44,627 nucleotides of DNA from contig CANGAC010000003.1 in assembly GCA_947451425.1 (NCBI GenBank), forward strand, positions 1 to 44,627, read 5' to 3'. Both the position numbers and the translations under genes were made by a program. Positions 24,360 through 32,454 of this stretch are shown piece after piece. This stretch comes from Bacteriovoracaceae bacterium (lineage in GTDB: Bacteria; Bdellovibrionota; Bacteriovoracia; Bacteriovoracales; Bacteriovoracaceae). How positions within the stretch are numbered: position 1 is the first letter of the stretch; every line of letters begins with the position of its first letter. The notes below the pieces were generated by a model that saw only the letters and a program-made list of their open reading frames with translations, was not told the DNA's origin and did no database searches.

Positions 24360-24992
24360 ATGATTGCTTACGTCCAGCCTCACAGTCCCGATGATCGAGT
24401 TCTCCAGAATGCTTTCCGGATTTTAAAATCCGGAGGACTGATCGCTTTTCCTACGGAAACAAACTGGGTCGTTGTGGCCGATCCCGCTGAGAAAAAAGGG
24501 ATCGACCGCCTTTACCAGCTTCGCCATGTCGACAACACCAAGCACTTCACCGTTCTTTGCTCGAGTTTCCAGAAGGCGATGGAAGTAGCTCAGATCGAAG
24601 ATGGTGCGTTTGCCTTGATGAAGAAAGTCATCCCGGGCCCCTATACGTTTATTCTCCCGGCACAGAAAAAAATTCAGAAGTTTCTCAAGGCATCAAAGAC
24701 CGATCACGAAGTGGGAGTGCGCTTCCCGCCTAATAAACTCTGTTTGAGTCTCATTGAAGCGTATGACGGAGTTCTGATTTCCAGTCACATCAATCACGAG
24801 ATGATTGAAGCAGAAGATGACGGGATTCCTCTCTATAGCGCATTGATCGAAGACAACCTCGGGCATTTGATTGATCTTATTATTGATCCGGGAGAATACG
24901 AATTCCTCGGACCCACGACCATCGTGGATTTCACTCTGGGCCCGCCGGAAGTGATCAGAGTCGGTTCCGGAAAACCGGATCTTTTCCTCTAA
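24360..24992 (+). CDS. yciO: YciO/Sua5-family (YrdC-domain) protein
   Basis: 210 residues with a single YrdC domain (PF01300). SGGLIAFPTETNWVV is the nucleotide-binding start; KHFTVLC, PGPYTFILPA, VGVRFPPN and GPTTIVDF are the conserved blocks in order. The length and the NTKHFTVLC form resemble E. coli YciO more than TsaC (KxR-SxN signature not intact), so a role in t6A37 tRNA modification should not be assumed. It lies 10 bases ahead of ndh, in one operon. Confidence 0.82.
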   Translation: MIAYVQPHSPDDRVLQNAFRILKSGGLIAFPTETNWVVVADPAEKKGIDRLYQLRHVDNTKHFTVLCSSFQKAMEVAQIEDGAFALMKKVIPGPYTFILPAQKKIQKFLKASKTDHEVGVRFPPNKLCLSLIEAYDGVLISSHINHEMIEAEDDGIPLYSALIEDNLGHLIDLIIDPGEYEFLGPTTIVDFTLGPPEVIRVGSGKPDLFL

Positions 24993-25001
24993 GGAATTTT
25001 C

Positions 25002-26309
25002 ATGAAAAAGCATGTTGTGATTGTGGGCGGAGGGTTTGGTGGCCTTTCGGCCGCGAAGAAACTTTCCCGTACGGATTTCAAAGTCACTCTCATTGATAAA
25101 AGAAATTATCATCTGTTCCAGCCGCTTCTCTATCAGGTGGCAACGGCCGCCCTTTCGCCGGCGGACATCGCCTATCCCCTGCGTTCGATTCTTCGGGGCG
25201 CGAATATCGAAATACTTCTGGGTCACGTGAATGAAATCCACAAGGAAGAAAAATGGCTCACGACACTTGAAGGAAGCCGGATCGATTTTGATTACCTGAT
25301 TCTTTCCTGCGGATCGACTTATACCTATTTCAATTCTCCTCAGTGGGAGAAATTCTCTCCGGGACTTAAAAATATTACCCAGGCAACAGAGATCAGAAGA
25401 AAAGTTCTCCTCGCTTTTGAACAAGCAGAAAGAGAATCAGATCCCGAAAGAAGAAACGCCCTCCTGACATTTGTCGTCGTCGGTGGCGGTCCAACGGGCG
25501 TGGAGCTCGCCGGCGCATTGGGAGAAATCGCACGCTTCAGTCTCATCCGGGATTTTCACAACATTAACCCTGGAGCCGCCAACGTTATTTTGATTGAAGC
25601 AGGCCCCAGAGTTCTGGCGACAATGCCGGAAGATCTTTCCAACGAAGCCGTCAAACAACTCCAGGACCTGGGAATTGACGTCCGCACGAATTCGCGGGTG
25701 ATGGAAGTAAGCGATGAAGGCATCAAAGTCGGAGAAGAGTTTATTGCCTCTCACACGATTCTTTGGGCAGCAGGAGTCGCCGCAGTTTCGATCAATAAAA
25801 AACTAGATGTGGATCTGGATAAACAGGGAAGAGTGATCGTTCAGCGGGACTGCTCATTAAAAAATCACCCGGATATTTTTGTCATCGGAGATCAGGCCCA
25901 CTATGAATATGGCCCGCAGAACACTGTCCTTCCGGGTCTCGCTCCGGTGGCGATGCAACAGGGTCGCTACGTCGCGAAGATTATCAGGAAAGGCGGAACC
26001 CCCCTTGAGCGCGATCATTTTCAGTACGTCGACAAAGGACAGATGGCGACCGTAGGACGCTCTCGCGCCGTTGCGATGTACAAAGGAATTCACATCACGG
26101 GATTCCTTGCCTGGGCTTCCTGGCTCTTCGTGCACATCTATTACCTGATTGGTTTCAAAAACAGGATATCCGTTCTCTTCCAATGGGCGTGGACTTACCT
26201 CACGTTCAAGCGCGGGGCACGTCTTATCATTGAGAATGAATCAAACTGGGTGAATGATCAGGGATCAGAAGAAAAACATTCAGAGCTCACAGCTCCGCCG
26301 ATTCAATGA
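25002..26309 (+). CDS. ndh: Type II NADH dehydrogenase
   Basis: 435 residues. Two nucleotide sites: VGGGFGGLSAA (FAD, about 8-18) and VVGGGPTGVELAGALGE (NADH, about 160-176). KRNYHLFQPLLYQVA is the NDH-2 signature and VIGDQAHY holds the FAD-binding GD. The C-terminal part (FLAWASWLFVHIYYLIGFKN) is the membrane-binding amphipathic region. It oxidises NADH to reduce quinone without pumping protons. Convergent with the metallopeptidase gene, stops adjacent. Confidence 0.93.
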   Translation: MKKHVVIVGGGFGGLSAAKKLSRTDFKVTLIDKRNYHLFQPLLYQVATAALSPADIAYPLRSILRGANIEILLGHVNEIHKEEKWLTTLEGSRIDFDYLILSCGSTYTYFNSPQWEKFSPGLKNITQATEIRRKVLLAFEQAERESDPERRNALLTFVVVGGGPTGVELAGALGEIARFSLIRDFHNINPGAANVILIEAGPRVLATMPEDLSNEAVKQLQDLGIDVRTNSRVMEVSDEGIKVGEEFIASHTILWAAGVAAVSINKKLDVDLDKQGRVIVQRDCSLKNHPDIFVIGDQAHYEYGPQNTVLPGLAPVAMQQGRYVAKIIRKGGTPLERDHFQYVDKGQMATVGRSRAVAMYKGIHITGFLAWASWLFVHIYYLIGFKNRISVLFQWAWTYLTFKRGARLIIENESNWVNDQGSEEKHSELTAPPIQ

Positions 26310-27812
26310 TTAAGGATTGGTTGCTGCTGCCGGCATTCTCATATCGACTCTTCCATCGAGAAGATCCCGGACATTTGTCAGGTGATCAAAGAAGTAAGCC
26401 GTATTCGGCATAATCCTCTGCAGATGTGATCTCGTCTCAGAGCAAGCATGATAGTAGGCAAAGAGCTCAGCAAATGATTCTTCAGGATGGGCGGGGTCTG
26501 CGCAGTAATTGGCAGGACAAAGTGCCGTGAGGAATTCTGTAGAACGTGAGTCGCGCGCCAGCGTGTCTTTCCAGACCTGCGAGCGGGCAATCGCGTGCTC
26601 ACCATACATGCTGTCGAGAGTGTGACCATACTCGTGAAGAAATAAACTCGTGGCCCCGTGACCATCGTAGAGTCGGTTGATCACGATTCTCGTCGGAGTT
26701 CCCGATCGCCCCAGAGATCCACCAGAGCCGGGGATATTATTCCAGGAGCGACCATCATGTGTGGTGACCCAGTCCTGAGGTCTTGTTCCGCGCCTCGCCT
26801 CTTCCTGCCACGAAGGATCGTCAGTCACTCCCGTTCCGATGATGAGATTGATCCGTGATCCGTTTCTCTTCATCTCTTCACGAAGGGGTTCAGGAAAACG
26901 ATTGAAGTCATCAAGGAACCGCTGAAGCTGTCTCGTATCAGTCAAAGTTCCTGCGACAATCCGGATATTATTCTGATCAAGAGTTGGCTGAAGAGTCGCG
27001 ATGTCTGGAGCCGCTCCCGTAAGGGCCGGCTGGGGACATCTTCGTCTCCGGACAGACGTGGGATCAGCCGCCGGCTGAGCACGCGTCGTCGGATCATCGG
27101 GAGGGCAAACGACTTCCGGGTGAAATGGCTGCGCCGTTATCGTCACTGCAGATTCGGCCACTCGTCTCAGGGCCAGTGCCTGTCTCCCCTGGGAAGCAGT
27201 CTTAATTTCAGCGATCTTTTTTTTCAGGCGACTGCACATCGTGGATCCGCGCTGAAAACCGGACTGACAGACAGACTCACTCGTCTGAAATAATTCTTCA
27301 AGACTCGCTCTCTTTTCCGGCGTCGAAAGTGCTGCCACAAGATCAGCGGTTGTTTTTCCTGATTCACGGAATCTCGCTTCACATTGCGTGTAAGCTGAAT
27401 TTCTCAGGGCCTGGGTGCTTACATCTACGCAGACGCCATCTCCGAAAACAATTGGCTGACAAAGCATGGTGCCGGTTCGGCAGGCAGAAGCTTGTGAAGT
27501 GTAATTGGGATTGCCGGTTCGGGGAGAACGACAAAGCCTGGCGCCCGATCTGGTAATACTTGTGCTGGGCCAACCGGCGTAGAAGCAATCGAAGGTTGCC
27601 GTCGCATACGCCTCTTCAATCAAATGAAAACGAAAACCAGAAAATTTTTCGGATTCAGTATGAGGGGAAATCGATTTGAAAAATTGCTGGTAAACCGCGA
27701 TGACATCTTCTTTTTCTTCTGACGTCATCTGCTCAAATTCTTCCACGGTCAGCGGAGCTCGCGACCATGCCAGATTGCTGATGATGAGAAGAAAAAATAG
27801 GATGACTTTCAT
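26310..27812 (-). CDS. Exported zincin-type metallopeptidase
   Basis: 500 residues. Signal peptide MKVILFFLLIISNLAWSRAP. The first 250 residues are cysteine-rich (pairs around FDCFYAG, SACRTGTMLCQP, GVCVDVS, SVCQSGFQRGSTMC) and a proline-rich linker follows. The catalytic region has HEYGH (about 393-397) with a downstream PEESFAELFAYY, where an E supplies the third zinc ligand as in gluzincins. The substrate is unknown; a secreted hydrolase fits a predatory or scavenging life. No inhibitor gene is adjacent. Confidence 0.75.
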   Translation of the reverse strand: MKVILFFLLIISNLAWSRAPLTVEEFEQMTSEEKEDVIAVYQQFFKSISPHTESEKFSGFRFHLIEEAYATATFDCFYAGWPSTSITRSGARLCRSPRTGNPNYTSQASACRTGTMLCQPIVFGDGVCVDVSTQALRNSAYTQCEARFRESGKTTADLVAALSTPEKRASLEELFQTSESVCQSGFQRGSTMCSRLKKKIAEIKTASQGRQALALRRVAESAVTITAQPFHPEVVCPPDDPTTRAQPAADPTSVRRRRCPQPALTGAAPDIATLQPTLDQNNIRIVAGTLTDTRQLQRFLDDFNRFPEPLREEMKRNGSRINLIIGTGVTDDPSWQEEARRGTRPQDWVTTHDGRSWNNIPGSGGSLGRSGTPTRIVINRLYDGHGATSLFLHEYGHTLDSMYGEHAIARSQVWKDTLARDSRSTEFLTALCPANYCADPAHPEESFAELFAYYHACSETRSHLQRIMPNTAYFFDHLTNVRDLLDGRVDMRMPAAATNP

Positions 27813-27912
27813 GAGTTCCTCAATGGATCTCTTGTCGGTCTTTTCGGATAAAAAAATGAATCAAACCCCTGAAATAACAGGGGGCTGAGGAGGAATACCT
27901 ATCCCTCTGAAA

Positions 27913-28548
27913 TCAGGGAATTTTCGCCTGGAGTTCTGAGCGGATTTCCATCCAGACATCATAGTATTTCCACTCCGGGGCCTGGCAGCCTTCAGGGTGG
28001 TGGTCAGGGCGAAGTATAAGATCGCCGGTCATGAGAAGGATTTTTTTCACTTCTTCGTTCTGTTTTACCTTCTCCCACATCGCTCTTTTGATGAGCTCAT
28101 AATGAAGGCCACGCTCCACTGAACAATACGTCATGCGCGTTCCCTGATAAGTAACCCAGTCGATTCCCAGTTCCTGCATTTTCTGTTCGCCGATTTTTCC
28201 CGCGTCTTTCGCCGTGAAAGCCGTCATCTGCGAAACCTGTTCGCGTGTGAACGGGTAAACTATGGTCGAGCGAAGATCTTCAGTATTCTCGGGATATTTC
28301 ATCATCTGCCAGAAACCTTCCACACTCGCATAGTTCACTTCATCAAGAAGAAAGGGAGTGGCGGAAAAATTGGAAAGGATTCCGAGTTCATTTCTTTTCG
28401 AGAGAATGACTTCTCCCGGTCCTGCTTCCTGAGGAAGAACTTCCCAGGACGGAGCTCCTTCACGCGGAACGGGAGTCCACCAGTGCTCCGGATATGTGAA
28501 GGCATAAAGTGACTGCGAAACGAGAATGAGCAGGAGGAACTTAAGCAT
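27913..28548 (-). CDS. Exported NADAR-family (YbiA-like) protein
   Basis: 211 residues. NADAR (PF08719) features: LGILSNFSATPFLLDEV, YASVEGFWQMMKY, KILLMTGDLIL and a C-terminal EWKYYDVWMEIR. Family members cleave N-glycosidic bonds, removing ADP-ribose from guanine or breaking down riboflavin intermediates. Unusually, it starts MLKFLLLILVSQSLYAFTYP, a clean signal peptide, so it should act outside the cytoplasm. A hairpin covers the ribosome binding site (28551-28593). It lies downstream of the BrkB gene on the same strand. Confidence 0.8.
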   Translation of the reverse strand: MLKFLLLILVSQSLYAFTYPEHWWTPVPREGAPSWEVLPQEAGPGEVILSKRNELGILSNFSATPFLLDEVNYASVEGFWQMMKYPENTEDLRSTIVYPFTREQVSQMTAFTAKDAGKIGEQKMQELGIDWVTYQGTRMTYCSVERGLHYELIKRAMWEKVKQNEEVKKILLMTGDLILRPDHHPEGCQAPEWKYYDVWMEIRSELQAKIP

Positions 28549-28550
28549 TA

Positions 28551-28593
28551 TGGCCCTTTTTCTTTTTTAATCACGAACGAAGAAAAAGGGCCA
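28551..28593 (-). promoter_or_regulatory. 14-bp hairpin covering the NADAR ribosome binding site
   Basis: TGGCCCTTTTTCTT (28551-28564) and AAGAAAAAGGGCCA (28580-28593) are perfectly complementary with a 15-base loop. On the minus strand the AAAAAGGG arm is the only plausible ribosome binding site and lies about 5 bases before the ATG at 28548. No T tract follows, so it is not a standard terminator for the upstream BrkB gene, though it may slow polymerase. Confidence 0.6.
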
Positions 28594-28599
28594 CGGCCT

Positions 28600-29619
28600 T
28601 TATGCTTTCTTTAGCTCATCGGCAGAGGCACCAACAGTATCTGCCATCCGGGCACCACGCGTTCCCAATGGTTTAGGAGAACCTGTGGTCGTATCCTTTT
28701 TCGTCTGGTGCTCTAGCTCAGAATTAATTTCTCCTCCGAGGAGAATGATGAAGCTCGAAATATAGAACCAGGTCATGAGGACGATCACTGCTCCGAGTGA
28801 TCCATAGGTCTTATTGAAGTTACCGAACTTCGCTGCGTACCAGGAGAAAAGAAGTGACGTTGCTGCCCAAAGAACAGAGGCAATGATGGATCCGCGACTG
28901 ACCCACGACCACTTCGCTTTCTCGCGACAGGGACCGAAGCGGTAAGCAAAAGATAGGTAGAAAGAAAAAATCAGAAGAAGAACAATCCATCCCACACCTG
29001 CGGCAAGAGATTCAAACATCGCAGGAAAATGAAAGTTCGCAAGGACCGGCGGAATACCAACAACAACGAGAAGGGCCACAATACTTAAGATCGCACCAAA
29101 GAGAGTCATCCAGATCGCCATGCCAGTTCTCCGGATGAAACTTCTTTTTTCTTTTTCGTCGTAGATGATGTTCATGGCATCCATCACGGCGGTACTCGCT
29201 TTCGAAGCCGACCACAAAGAAAATAAAAGAGAACCAATTGCACTAAGGCCTAGTGCCGATGAAGCCTTACTCGAAAGTGAGGTAAGCTGATCTTTCAGAA
29301 TCGTTTGTGCTTCGGCAGGGAGGAAGCGCGACATGCTGTTAATCTGGTTGGAAATTGCAGAAGGATCATTGATCCACGCGTAAATGAGAACCACTGAAGT
29401 CAGCGCAGGAACAAAGGCAAGAAGAGCGTAATATGACATGGCCGCGGCAATCATTGAGAGGCGATCCTCCCCTACTTCATTCTTAACCCTCATCAATGTA
29501 TCCTTCCATCCTTTGGCGGGAATTTCCCCCGGATGCCGCGCCTCTCTGCCTCGCGCATTTTCGCCTTCCGTTTTACGCGGTTCATGGTGTCTCAAGTGTT
29601 GCCAGAAAGTTGCGGCCAT
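28600..29619 (-). CDS. yihY: YihY/BrkB family membrane protein
   Basis: 339 residues from MAATFWQHLRHHEPRK; AAGGAG lies 5 bases before this ATG, so the upstream start at 29670 is rejected. DRLSMIAAAMSYYALLAFVPAL is the family signature (shown as the segment RLSMIAAAMSYYALLA), and later SFYLSFAYRFGP and TWFYISSFIILLGGEINSEL complete PF03631. Six helices are visible. The cytoplasmic N-terminus is extended by about 60 charged residues. Function unproven; formerly called RNase BN in error. Confidence 0.9.
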   Translation of the reverse strand: MAATFWQHLRHHEPRKTEGENARGREARHPGEIPAKGWKDTLMRVKNEVGEDRLSMIAAAMSYYALLAFVPALTSVVLIYAWINDPSAISNQINSMSRFLPAEAQTILKDQLTSLSSKASSALGLSAIGSLLFSLWSASKASTAVMDAMNIIYDEKEKRSFIRRTGMAIWMTLFGAILSIVALLVVVGIPPVLANFHFPAMFESLAAGVGWIVLLLIFSFYLSFAYRFGPCREKAKWSWVSRGSIIASVLWAATSLLFSWYAAKFGNFNKTYGSLGAVIVLMTWFYISSFIILLGGEINSELEHQTKKDTTTGSPKPLGTRGARMADTVGASADELKKA

Positions 29620-29741
29620 AATTACTCCTTCTTGAATTCTCGTCGTAAGAATCTGCAAACCCGACTCCACAAAACCTGAGCAGAGAAGTTTATTTGCTGT
29701 GGAAAAGCTTATTCCCTGTAAAATAATCCTGAGGTTTACCT

Positions 29742-30509
29742 ATGGTTTTATCCATCATCCTTTCTGTCTTTGCTTTGATGAATTTCTTTTTTCTTCTCGC
29801 AGTCTGGAAAAAAAATTTCGGACTCGTCGACATTGCCTGGGGCCAGGGATTTATTCTGATCGCCCTCGTGAGTTACTTCTATCATTTCAACTCCGTCAAA
29901 AATGCCGTCATTCTTTTTCTGGTTTTATTGTGGGGACTACGGCTTTCTCTTTATCTCCTGTCAAGAAATTGGAAAGCGCCGGAAGATCATCGCTATCAGG
30001 ACATGCGTGCAGAATGGGGTGCTCATCCCAATCTCCATGCTTATTTCAAAGTGTTCATCCTTCAGGGTGTTCTCATGCTTCTCATCTCACTTCCCATTAC
30101 GGCGGGAATGGAACGAGCAGAGCCTGAGTTATCTCTGCTCAATACACTGGGTGTTTTCATCTGGATCTCCGGCTGGCTGTTCGAATCTTATTCCGATCGC
30201 TACCTGAAAAAGTACAAGGCCAATCCCGCGAACAAGGGGACCATCTGCATGTCCGGGCCATGGTCCATCAGCCGCTTTCCGAATTACTTCGGAGAAATCA
30301 CTCTCTGGTACGGAATTTATCTGGCGGCCTTCACAACTTCCTCGTGGTGGACGATCATCGGTCCTCTCACCATTAACTTCTTCATCCTGAAAGTCAGTGG
30401 AGTTCCCCTCCTCGAGAAAAAATATCAAAAACGTCCCGAGTATCTGGAATACGCCAACCGCGTTCCTCGACTCATCCCTTTCACCCGTCCAAAAAAAGTT
30501 GGCCCATGA
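29742..30509 (+). CDS. DUF1295 steroid-reductase-like membrane protein
   Basis: 255 residues, several helices. WKKNFGLVDIAWGQGF, WGLRLSLYLLSRN and GPWSISRFPNYFGEITLWYG match DUF1295 (PF06966), the 3-oxo-5-alpha-steroid 4-dehydrogenase fold that uses NADPH on lipid substrates. It opens a four-gene operon with an esterase, a lipocalin and a TetR regulator. In other proteobacteria the family travels with lipocalin, cyclopropane synthase and amine oxidase genes tied to oxidative stress; here only part of that set is present. Confidence 0.88.
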   Translation: MVLSIILSVFALMNFFFLLAVWKKNFGLVDIAWGQGFILIALVSYFYHFNSVKNAVILFLVLLWGLRLSLYLLSRNWKAPEDHRYQDMRAEWGAHPNLHAYFKVFILQGVLMLLISLPITAGMERAEPELSLLNTLGVFIWISGWLFESYSDRYLKKYKANPANKGTICMSGPWSISRFPNYFGEITLWYGIYLAAFTTSSWWTIIGPLTINFFILKVSGVPLLEKKYQKRPEYLEYANRVPRLIPFTRPKKVGP

Positions 30510-31318
30510 AACATTTGTTAATAGTTTTTCTTCTGATTGGTTGCGCGAGTTACAAAGGGAAAGTTCCTTATAAAACTCAGACTGACGTCTACTACACCGA
30601 TGCCCACGACCTCCGACAATCAGCCGAAGCCTACATACCTGAAGACGGGGAAAATCTCCCGGGGATCGTCATGGTTCACGGTGGTGGTTGGGATTCCCGA
30701 GACTACGGCGACAACCGCTCCATCGGAGAATCACTCGCCAGTCACGGTTACACAGTTCTCAATATCAATTATCGTTTCCCGCCGAAGCATCTTCATCCTG
30801 CACCAATTGAAGATCTTGAACTCGCGATTGAGTACTTCAAGAAGAACGCAAAACACTTCAGGTTAAATCCTGACAAGATCGGCCTTTGGGGTTATTCGGC
30901 TGGCGGTCACATCACTTCACTCTACGCCCTTCAGAAAATCGGCACACCGAAAGCAGTGCAGGCAGTTGTGAGTGGTGGCGCTCCTTATGATTTAACCTGG
31001 TACCCTTTTTCTCCTCTCATCGGCCCTTATATCGGCGGCTTCCGTGACCAGAAACTACAAGAGTATTTTGATGCGAGTCCCTCGTATAACGTCAAGGCCG
31101 GAGCACCGCCATTTTTCCTTTACCACGCGAAGAATGACAAGCTCGTGGAATACGCGCAGAGTACTTCTTTCGAGGCAAAACTCAAGCTTCACGGGAATTT
31201 TGTGAAACGTCATAAGGTTCCTTTCTGGGGTCACGCTTTTGCCTTCGCGGTTTATGATTATGCTGTCGAGAAAGGAATCCGCTTTCTCGATGTTCACTTA
31301 AAGGATCAAAAAAAATGA
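30506..31318 (+). CDS. Lipoprotein alpha/beta hydrolase (esterase)
   Basis: 270 residues. Lipobox LLIGC gives lipid-bearing C13 in MKHLLIVFLLIGCASYKG. The oxyanion segment HGGGW (58-62), nucleophile elbow GYSAGG (S131), acid region HAKNDKLVE and the terminal FWGHAFAF histidine make a BD-FAE/esterase catalytic triad. The ATG overlaps the previous stop as ATGA, and its own stop overlaps the lipocalin start the same way, so three genes are coupled. Confidence 0.88.
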   Translation: MKHLLIVFLLIGCASYKGKVPYKTQTDVYYTDAHDLRQSAEAYIPEDGENLPGIVMVHGGGWDSRDYGDNRSIGESLASHGYTVLNINYRFPPKHLHPAPIEDLELAIEYFKKNAKHFRLNPDKIGLWGYSAGGHITSLYALQKIGTPKAVQAVVSGGAPYDLTWYPFSPLIGPYIGGFRDQKLQEYFDASPSYNVKAGAPPFFLYHAKNDKLVEYAQSTSFEAKLKLHGNFVKRHKVPFWGHAFAFAVYDYAVEKGIRFLDVHLKDQKK

Positions 31319-31827
31319 AAACAATGGCGGTAATTTGTATGGGTTTTATTTTCAGCGCCTGCTCTCCAAAATATGACAAGACTGTTGAGAAAGTTGATCG
31401 CGACCGGTTTATGGGTGACTGGTACGTAATGGCAGGAAGATTCACGGCGCTCGAGACGGACGTCTATAATTCCATCGAAACATATTCCTGGAACAAGGAA
31501 GAAAAACGTATCGATGTGGATTTCCGTTTCAACAAAGGCGGCTTTAATGGGGAACTTAAAAAATACCCGCAGAAGGCCTGGATTGTGAGCGAAAATAATG
31601 CGCGCTGGAAGGTTCAGCCCTTCTGGCCTCTCAAGTTCGATTATCTCGTCATTGCCCTTGATCCAGATTATCGCTGGACCGCGATCGGTGTGCCGAATGA
31701 AAAATATCTCTGGGTCATGAGTAAGGATCCGAAGTTCACGAAAGAAGAAACTGATGCCGTTCTCAAGAAATTGAAAGACGGCGGGTATAACACTTCTGAC
31801 ATTGAGTACGTTCAGCACAAATACTAG
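31315..31827 (+). CDS. blc: Outer-membrane lipocalin lipoprotein (Blc-type)
   Basis: 170 residues. The lipobox is FSAC (C16). FMGDWYVMAGRF is the GxW lipocalin motif 1, FDYLVIALDPDYRWTAIGVP is motif 2 (given here as the segment YLVIALDPDYRW), and YLWVMSKDP with the terminal helix completes the family. Bacterial Blc binds fatty acids and lysophospholipids under membrane stress. Overlaps the esterase stop, so a lipid released by the esterase may be bound here. Confidence 0.9.
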   Translation: MKTMAVICMGFIFSACSPKYDKTVEKVDRDRFMGDWYVMAGRFTALETDVYNSIETYSWNKEEKRIDVDFRFNKGGFNGELKKYPQKAWIVSENNARWKVQPFWPLKFDYLVIALDPDYRWTAIGVPNEKYLWVMSKDPKFTKEETDAVLKKLKDGGYNTSDIEYVQHKY

Positions 31828-31833
31828 GGACTG

Positions 31834-32358
31834 ATGGAAACGTTAGAGAACGACAAGATCTTCAGTCTCGTGAATACGATTCTCGCGCATGAAAACCAGA
31901 AGGGACACCTGAAGTGGAAAGTCTCTGAGGTAGCGCGTGCGAGCAAGGTCAGTAAGTCCCTCGTCTATTACTACCTGGGTTCCACCAAGGAAGAGATTCT
32001 CGATTCCTGCATCCGGATCGGTTGCGAGGAATTTTATGGCCTCAGTGCCGAGCGGACGAAAATGATCGAGTCCGGTGATCTCATGAGCTCCATCAAGTAC
32101 ACCCGTGAAATTTTTATCAAGAACTACGCCTTCAGTGCCTTTTACGTGCGCTGGCGCATGACTCCGACTGAGATCGGAAGAAAGCTCGAAGAATACGACA
32201 TCCGTTACCAGCAAAAGCTCGCCCGACTCTTCCCCCACCTCACAGATACCGAGAGGATAGCCCTGCAATCCGTGTTTCATGGCCTGGTGGTGGCCCCTCA
32301 GCTCGATGACGAATCCCTGAAAGCCGCCCTGAAATGGCTCCCTCTTAAGACCCCCTGA
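31834..32358 (+). CDS. TetR-family transcriptional regulator
   Basis: 174 residues. N-terminal helix-turn-helix: WKVSEVARASKVSKSLVYYY (about 28-47), the pattern of TetR domains, then a helical ligand domain with RWRMTPTEIGRKLEEYD. It is the last gene of the operon, 6 bases after the lipocalin, so it probably controls this operon in response to a lipid. An inverted repeat just after the gene (32360-32383) and the region before 29742 are candidate operators. Confidence 0.85.
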   Translation: METLENDKIFSLVNTILAHENQKGHLKWKVSEVARASKVSKSLVYYYLGSTKEEILDSCIRIGCEEFYGLSAERTKMIESGDLMSSIKYTREIFIKNYAFSAFYVRWRMTPTEIGRKLEEYDIRYQQKLARLFPHLTDTERIALQSVFHGLVVAPQLDDESLKAALKWLPLKTP

Positions 32359-32359
32359 C

Positions 32360-32383
32360 TGACGGAATTCCATCTTTCCGTCA
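32360..32383. promoter_or_regulatory. Inverted repeat after the TetR gene
   Basis: TGACGGAA (32360-32367) and TTCCGTCA (32376-32383) are perfectly complementary around an 8-base spacer. No T tract follows, so it could be an operator for the downstream gene or a weak transcript end. Confidence 0.45.
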
Positions 32384-32454
32384 ACGGATTCCCCTGCCTC
32401 TCCGGACCGATGTGTTAGAAGCTAAAGCAACTCAACATCCTCACGGAGAATTCT

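Noticed and set aside
24693-25424. 243-aa minus-strand frame
   Set aside because: Shadow across the end of the YciO-family gene and the start of ndh, both well supported.
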